A stretch of 8,751 nucleotides of DNA from contig CALKWG010000241.1 in assembly GCA_938004315.1 (NCBI GenBank), positions 1 to 8,751 of the forward strand, read 5' to 3'. How positions within the stretch are numbered: the first letter of the stretch is position 1; every line of letters begins with the position of its first letter. The stretch is from an uncultured Spirochaetaceae bacterium. GTDB taxonomy: Bacteria > Spirochaetota > Spirochaetia > Treponematales > UBA12059. The translations under genes and the position numbers were made by a program. The notes beneath the pieces were generated by a model. The model worked only from the letters and a program-made list of their open reading frames with translations. It was not told where the DNA came from and made no database searches. Shown in pieces: positions 6,136-8,751 of this stretch.

Positions 6136-7065
6136 GTGCGGCTTCTCTTCTATTCGCCGGAACCCGACGGCGAGTGGCCCGCCGCCCTGGAGCGGGCCGC
6201 CGCCGAGCGCGGCCTTCGGGCGGAGCTTCGGCCCTGGCCCGAGGCCGAGCCCTGCGACTACGCCCTGGTCTGGAGGCCGCCGGCCGCGCTCTTCGCCGCC
6301 CAGCCCGGCCTCAAAGCCGCCTTCGCCCTGGGCGCCGGCGTCGATTCGCTCCTGGCCAATCCCGGGCTGCCGCCCGGCTTGCCGATCTATCGAATCGAGG
6401 ACGCGGGCATGGCCGCCCAAATGGCCGAGTACGCGCTCTACGTATGCCTTGAGAAGCTCCGCGGCTTCGACGGATACCGGGCGGCTCAAGCGGCCGGCCG
6501 CTGGGCGCCGGGGCCGTACCGATCCCGAGCCGGTTTCAAGGCCGCCGTGCTGGGCCTAGGCGCGCTCGGCTCCGCGGTCGCCCGCGCGCTTTCCGACTTC
6601 GGCTTTACGGTAGGCGGCTGGAGCCGCCGGCCCAAGGAGCTGCCCGGCGTACATTGCCATGCCGGTCCCGAAGGACTTTTGCATTGCCTGGCCGACGCCG
6701 AGCTCGTCGTCGCGCTCCTTCCTTTGAGCGACGAGACGCGCGGCCTCTTAGGCGAGCGCGAGCTTTCGGCGCTGCCGCAAGGCGCCTGGCTCGTCAACCT
6801 AGCCCGCGGCCCCGTCGTGCGGGAGGAAGCGCTCCTGAAGGCCTTGGACGAGGGGCGAATAGGACGGGCGTACCTGGACGTCTTCTCGGAGGAGCCGCCG
6901 CCCGCCGATAGCCCCTGGTGGGCGCACCCGCGCGTCGCCATGACGCCGCATATAGCTGCGCTAACCCCGCCGGCCGCGTCGGCCGCCCAGATCATGGATA
7001 AGATCGCCGCGCTCGAGGCGGGCCTCCCCGCCTCCGGCCTCGTCGACCGGGGCTCGGGGTACTAG
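6136..7065 (+). CDS. D-2-hydroxyacid dehydrogenase, glyoxylate/hydroxypyruvate reductase A (GhrA)-like
   Basis: A 309-residue cytoplasmic enzyme of the D-isomer 2-hydroxyacid dehydrogenase family, close in size and motifs to GhrA, which reduces glyoxylate and hydroxypyruvate. Visible: GAGVDSLL (67-73); the dinucleotide-binding glycine motif VLGLGALGSAVA (138-149; G140, G142, G145); and the catalytic triad R224 (in NLARGP), E253 (in SEEPPP) and H272 (in MTPHIAA). The Trp pair in SPWWAHPRV (259-267) is typical of the GhrA branch. S163-R164 after the second strand, in place of an acidic residue, suggests preference for NADP(H). It starts at GTG with only a weak upstream purine run; the next in-frame ATG is residue 92, inside the fold. 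It lies 10 bases after the ROK kinase stop, so it is probably cotranscribed and may act in the same carbon pathway, though the link is only positional. Confidence 0.9.
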   Translation: MRLLFYSPEPDGEWPAALERAAAERGLRAELRPWPEAEPCDYALVWRPPAALFAAQPGLKAAFALGAGVDSLLANPGLPPGLPIYRIEDAGMAAQMAEYALYVCLEKLRGFDGYRAAQAAGRWAPGPYRSRAGFKAAVLGLGALGSAVARALSDFGFTVGGWSRRPKELPGVHCHAGPEGLLHCLADAELVVALLPLSDETRGLLGERELSALPQGAWLVNLARGPVVREEALLKALDEGRIGRAYLDVFSEEPPPADSPWWAHPRVAMTPHIAALTPPAASAAQIMDKIAALEAGLPASGLVDRGSGY

Positions 7066-7072
7066 GCCCCCG
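7055..7072. terminator. Weak GC hairpin between convergent stops
   Basis: CGGGG (7055-7059) can pair with CCCCG (7068-7072) around an 8-base loop, spanning the stop of the dehydrogenase and reaching the edge of the FliG-like gene. No T-tract follows on either strand, so it is at best a non-canonical transcription barrier. Confidence 0.2.
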
Positions 7073-7651
7073 CTAAGCCCGCAAAGCCAGGACGATATCC
7101 TCGATGGCCCGCTGCGCTTCGACGACCTCGGCCAGCGGGACCGGCCCGTGGGTCTCCAGGGCGCGCCGTAGGGAGAGGGCGGACTCCGGCTCCAGCGCGG
7201 TGAAGACCTTAGCGCGGAGGAGGGGGCCGGCGCCCTTGAGCGCCTTCACCAAGGTCGCGTGATCGCAGCGGGCCAGCAGCGCTTTGAGCTCCTCGGCGCC
7301 GGCGTTCTCAAGCTCGTCGAATTCGAAGCCGCCGGCCTTAAGCGCCGCCAGGAGCTCAGGCCGCTCGCGGTCGAGGGCTTCCGCTAGGCGCGAGCGCGCC
7401 GCGTCGTCCATGAGGCGATAGGCCGCCTTGAAGAGGGCGGCGTCCGCTACGGCCGCCGCGGCGGCGGCGAGCTCGGGTTCGCCCGCGCCGGGAACGCCGC
7501 GCGAGGACGCGCCTAAGCGTTCGGCGCCGCGCGCTACGTCGCCGTCGGACGGCGCGCCGAGCGCGGCCTGGGCGTAGGTCAATTGATCGCGCAGCGATAG
7601 GCGGCAGAGAACCCATGCGGCCATGGCGGCCGAAGCGTCGGCATTATCCAT
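7073..7651 (-). CDS. Short FliG-like protein lacking the N-terminal domain and most torque charges
   Basis: A 192-residue protein whose second half aligns without gaps, by eye, to the C-terminal domain of the flagellar switch protein FliG. AYRLMDDAARSRLAEALDRE (77-96) resembles the linker helix before that domain. RPELLAALKAGGFEFDEL (97-114) matches the DPEL...F-F-E-D-L start. LVKALKGAGPLLRAKVF (134-150) and ETHGPVPLAEVVEAQRAI (166-183) match the ALKG...REK-F and GPVR...VE-x-Q motifs. Full FliG proteins are about 330-350 residues; here the FliF-binding N-terminal domain is missing. Against E. coli FliG, K264 is kept (K139), but R281, D288, D289 and R297 align with E156, R163, A164 and P172. 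It is therefore unlikely to be the ordinary torque-bearing rotor subunit. The frame is also open to a TTG at 7672; I chose the ATG at 7651, preceded by GAAGAGG. Residues 1-70 are Ala-rich with no family I recognise. Confidence 0.75.
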   Translation of the reverse strand: MDNADASAAMAAWVLCRLSLRDQLTYAQAALGAPSDGDVARGAERLGASSRGVPGAGEPELAAAAAAVADAALFKAAYRLMDDAARSRLAEALDRERPELLAALKAGGFEFDELENAGAEELKALLARCDHATLVKALKGAGPLLRAKVFTALEPESALSLRRALETHGPVPLAEVVEAQRAIEDIVLALRA

Positions 7652-7659
7652 ACGGCATA

Positions 7660-7666
7660 CCTCTTC
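7660..7666 (-). promoter_or_regulatory. Shine-Dalgarno supporting the ATG at 7651
   Basis: GAAGAGG on the minus strand lies eight bases before the ATG at 7651, at normal spacing. It favours this ATG over the upstream TTG at 7672. A GATAAT at 7677-7672 could be the matching -10, but it would start the transcript inside this site and has no -35. Confidence 0.5.
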
Positions 7667-7679
7667 GATCAATTATCGG

Positions 7680-7709
7680 TTGGAACTCTATCGTACTTTC
7701 GCCTATAGT
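7680..7709 (+). promoter_or_regulatory. Sigma70-like promoter giving a leaderless exchanger mRNA
   Basis: TTGGAA (7680-7685) and TATAGT (7704-7709) are separated by 18 bases, in a locally AT-richer stretch between divergent genes. The -10 box ends six bases before the ATG at 7716, so +1 falls on the A of the start codon. This is the best promoter in the window. Confidence 0.55.
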
Positions 7710-7715
7710 AAAGAA

Positions 7716-8751
7716 ATGCGCGCACCGTACCGCATCCGGTCCCTGGCGGCCCTCTCGCTTTTCGTCCTCTGCGCGGTCCCGGCCTTCGCCGCCGAAGGCC
7801 TGCAGGACGCGGCCATGGCCCATGAAATTACCCGGCTCCTCCTGCAGTTGGGCGTCGCCATCCTGGCCGCGAAGCTGGGCGGCCGGGTAGCGGCCATGCT
7901 ACGCCTCCCCGCGCTCCTGGGCGAGGTGAGCGCGGGGTTCCTCCTCGGGCCGTACGCCTTGGGGAGCCTCCCCATACCGGGCTTTAGCGACGGCCTCGTA
8001 CCCCTCGCCGCGGGGGCCTTCCCCGTCTCCCTGCAGCTCTACGGCTTCGCCGCCGTAGGCGCGGTCATCCACGTCCTGGCCGTGGGGCTCGAGTCCGACG
8101 TGGGCCTCTTCTCACGCGTCAGGCAGCGCGGCTTCGCCATTGCGCTCGTTTCGAGCCTGGCGGCCCTAGCCGTCGGCGTCGTCCTGCCCGCCTCGTTCTA
8201 CGGCTACGCCTTCCTGGACCGACGAGTCTTCTTCTTCGCCGCCCTTTCGGTCTCCACCTCGCTCGGCGTCCAGGCCCGCATCCTGCACGCCAGGCGGCGC
8301 ATGGGCACGGCCGAAGGGGCGGCCATCGTATCGGCCTCGCTCCTGCAGGACGGCTTCGCCATCGTCTTCCTCGCCATGGCCCTGGCCCTGGGCTCCGCCG
8401 ACGCGGCCGCCGCCGGGCTCTGGAACGCCGTCCTCCCGGTCACGGCGCTCGCCCTGGCCATGCTCGTCGGCGGAAGCGCCCTGGCCTTCCTCGGCGCCCC
8501 GCGGCTGGCCAAGGCCTTCAGGAAGCTGTCCTCGCCCAACCTGGTCACGGTGCTGGTCGTGGCCATGGCCCTGGCCCTCTCCGCCGTCTTCGAGTCCTTC
8601 GGCGTGGCGGCCATCATCGGCGCCTACATCATAGGCATCGCCTTCTCGCGCAGCGACATAGGGGACCTCCTGGCGGAGAAGGCCCAGCCCATATCCGAGT
8701 TCTTCGTCCCGCTCCTCTACGTGGTCATGGGCATGCTGGTGGACTGGCGCG
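7716..8751 (+). CDS. Kef/CPA2-type cation:proton exchanger (partial, C-terminus off window)
   Basis: An integral membrane transporter of the monovalent cation:proton antiporter-2 type; 345 residues are in view and the frame is open at the right edge. It begins with a signal-peptide-like segment (basic MRAPYRIR, a hydrophobic core 10-20, then VPAFA/AEG near 25-26). Family motifs follow: LPALLGEVSAGFLLGP (64-79; usually P-x-x-LGE-x-x-AG-x-LLGP), GLESDVGLF (124-132), the unwound-helix segment STSLGVQARIL (180-190), the ion-site helix LLQDGFAIV (209-217) with D212, FGVAAIIGAYIIG (295-307), and VPLLYVVMGMLVD (331-343). Gln-Asp at 211-212, rather than Asp-Asp or Asn-Asp, resembles KefB/KefC. Which cation is moved, and whether a cytoplasmic regulatory domain follows, cannot be seen. 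There is no Shine-Dalgarno; a good promoter lies at leaderless spacing. It is divergent from the FliG-like gene. Confidence 0.88.
   Translation, partial: MRAPYRIRSLAALSLFVLCAVPAFAAEGLQDAAMAHEITRLLLQLGVAILAAKLGGRVAAMLRLPALLGEVSAGFLLGPYALGSLPIPGFSDGLVPLAAGAFPVSLQLYGFAAVGAVIHVLAVGLESDVGLFSRVRQRGFAIALVSSLAALAVGVVLPASFYGYAFLDRRVFFFAALSVSTSLGVQARILHARRRMGTAEGAAIVSASLLQDGFAIVFLAMALALGSADAAAAGLWNAVLPVTALALAMLVGGSALAFLGAPRLAKAFRKLSSPNLVTVLVVAMALALSAVFESFGVAAIIGAYIIGIAFSRSDIGDLLAEKAQPISEFFVPLLYVVMGMLVDWR

Noticed and set aside
5285..6559. A 424-codon open frame in frame 2 across the ROK kinase and dehydrogenase genes
   Set aside because: Its translation is almost only Arg, Gly, Pro and Ala with no domain, as expected from the shifted frame of GC-rich genes. 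Both real genes in that span have full catalytic motifs.
7652..7672. TTG start at 7672 for the FliG-like gene, and a four-codon ORF (ATG at 7658) overlapping its start
   Set aside because: The ATG at 7651 has a well-spaced GAAGAGG. The TTG has none, and the tiny ORF's ATG is one base from that site, too close for initiation.

Overview
The window is about 8.75 kb of very G+C-rich bacterial DNA, densely packed with protein genes on both strands. I see no rRNA, tRNA, CRISPR array, insertion sequence or phage gene. My best guess at the source is a high-G+C spirochaete. This rests on an anti-sigma-type ATPase with a long linker after its G1 box, on a divergent CBS-SpoIIE phosphatase beside a STAS gene, on an extra FliG-like protein, and on an exchanger that starts with a signal peptide. 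That is recognition from family knowledge, not a database result.

Layout. Positions 1-922 hold a left-facing pair: a STAS anti-anti-sigma factor and an RsbW-like ATPase, overlapping by ATGA, with the ATPase running off the left edge. A divergent right-facing gene (923-2098) encodes a CBS-SpoIIE/PP2C phosphatase. Together they make a full phosphatase, switch protein and kinase partner-switching set, with no sigma factor in view. Positions 2095-4961 hold a left-facing two-gene operon: a DTW-domain tRNA aminocarboxypropyltransferase, then a large C-terminally membrane-anchored EF-hand protein of unknown function. Positions 5091-7065 hold a right-facing operon: a variant ROK sugar kinase and a GhrA-like 2-hydroxyacid dehydrogenase. 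Positions 7073-7651 (left-facing) encode a short FliG-like protein. Divergent from it, 7716 to the right edge encodes most of a Kef/CPA2-type cation:proton exchanger.

The two most interesting points are these. First, the short FliG-like protein keeps the FliG C-terminal fold signature but has lost nearly all the torque-generating charges. Second, three genes that lack a Shine-Dalgarno site (923, 4961, 7716) carry a TATNNT box at just the distance that would start the transcript at or one base before the ATG, which suggests leaderless mRNAs. Genes inside operons, and the STAS and ROK genes, have clear Shine-Dalgarno sequences instead.
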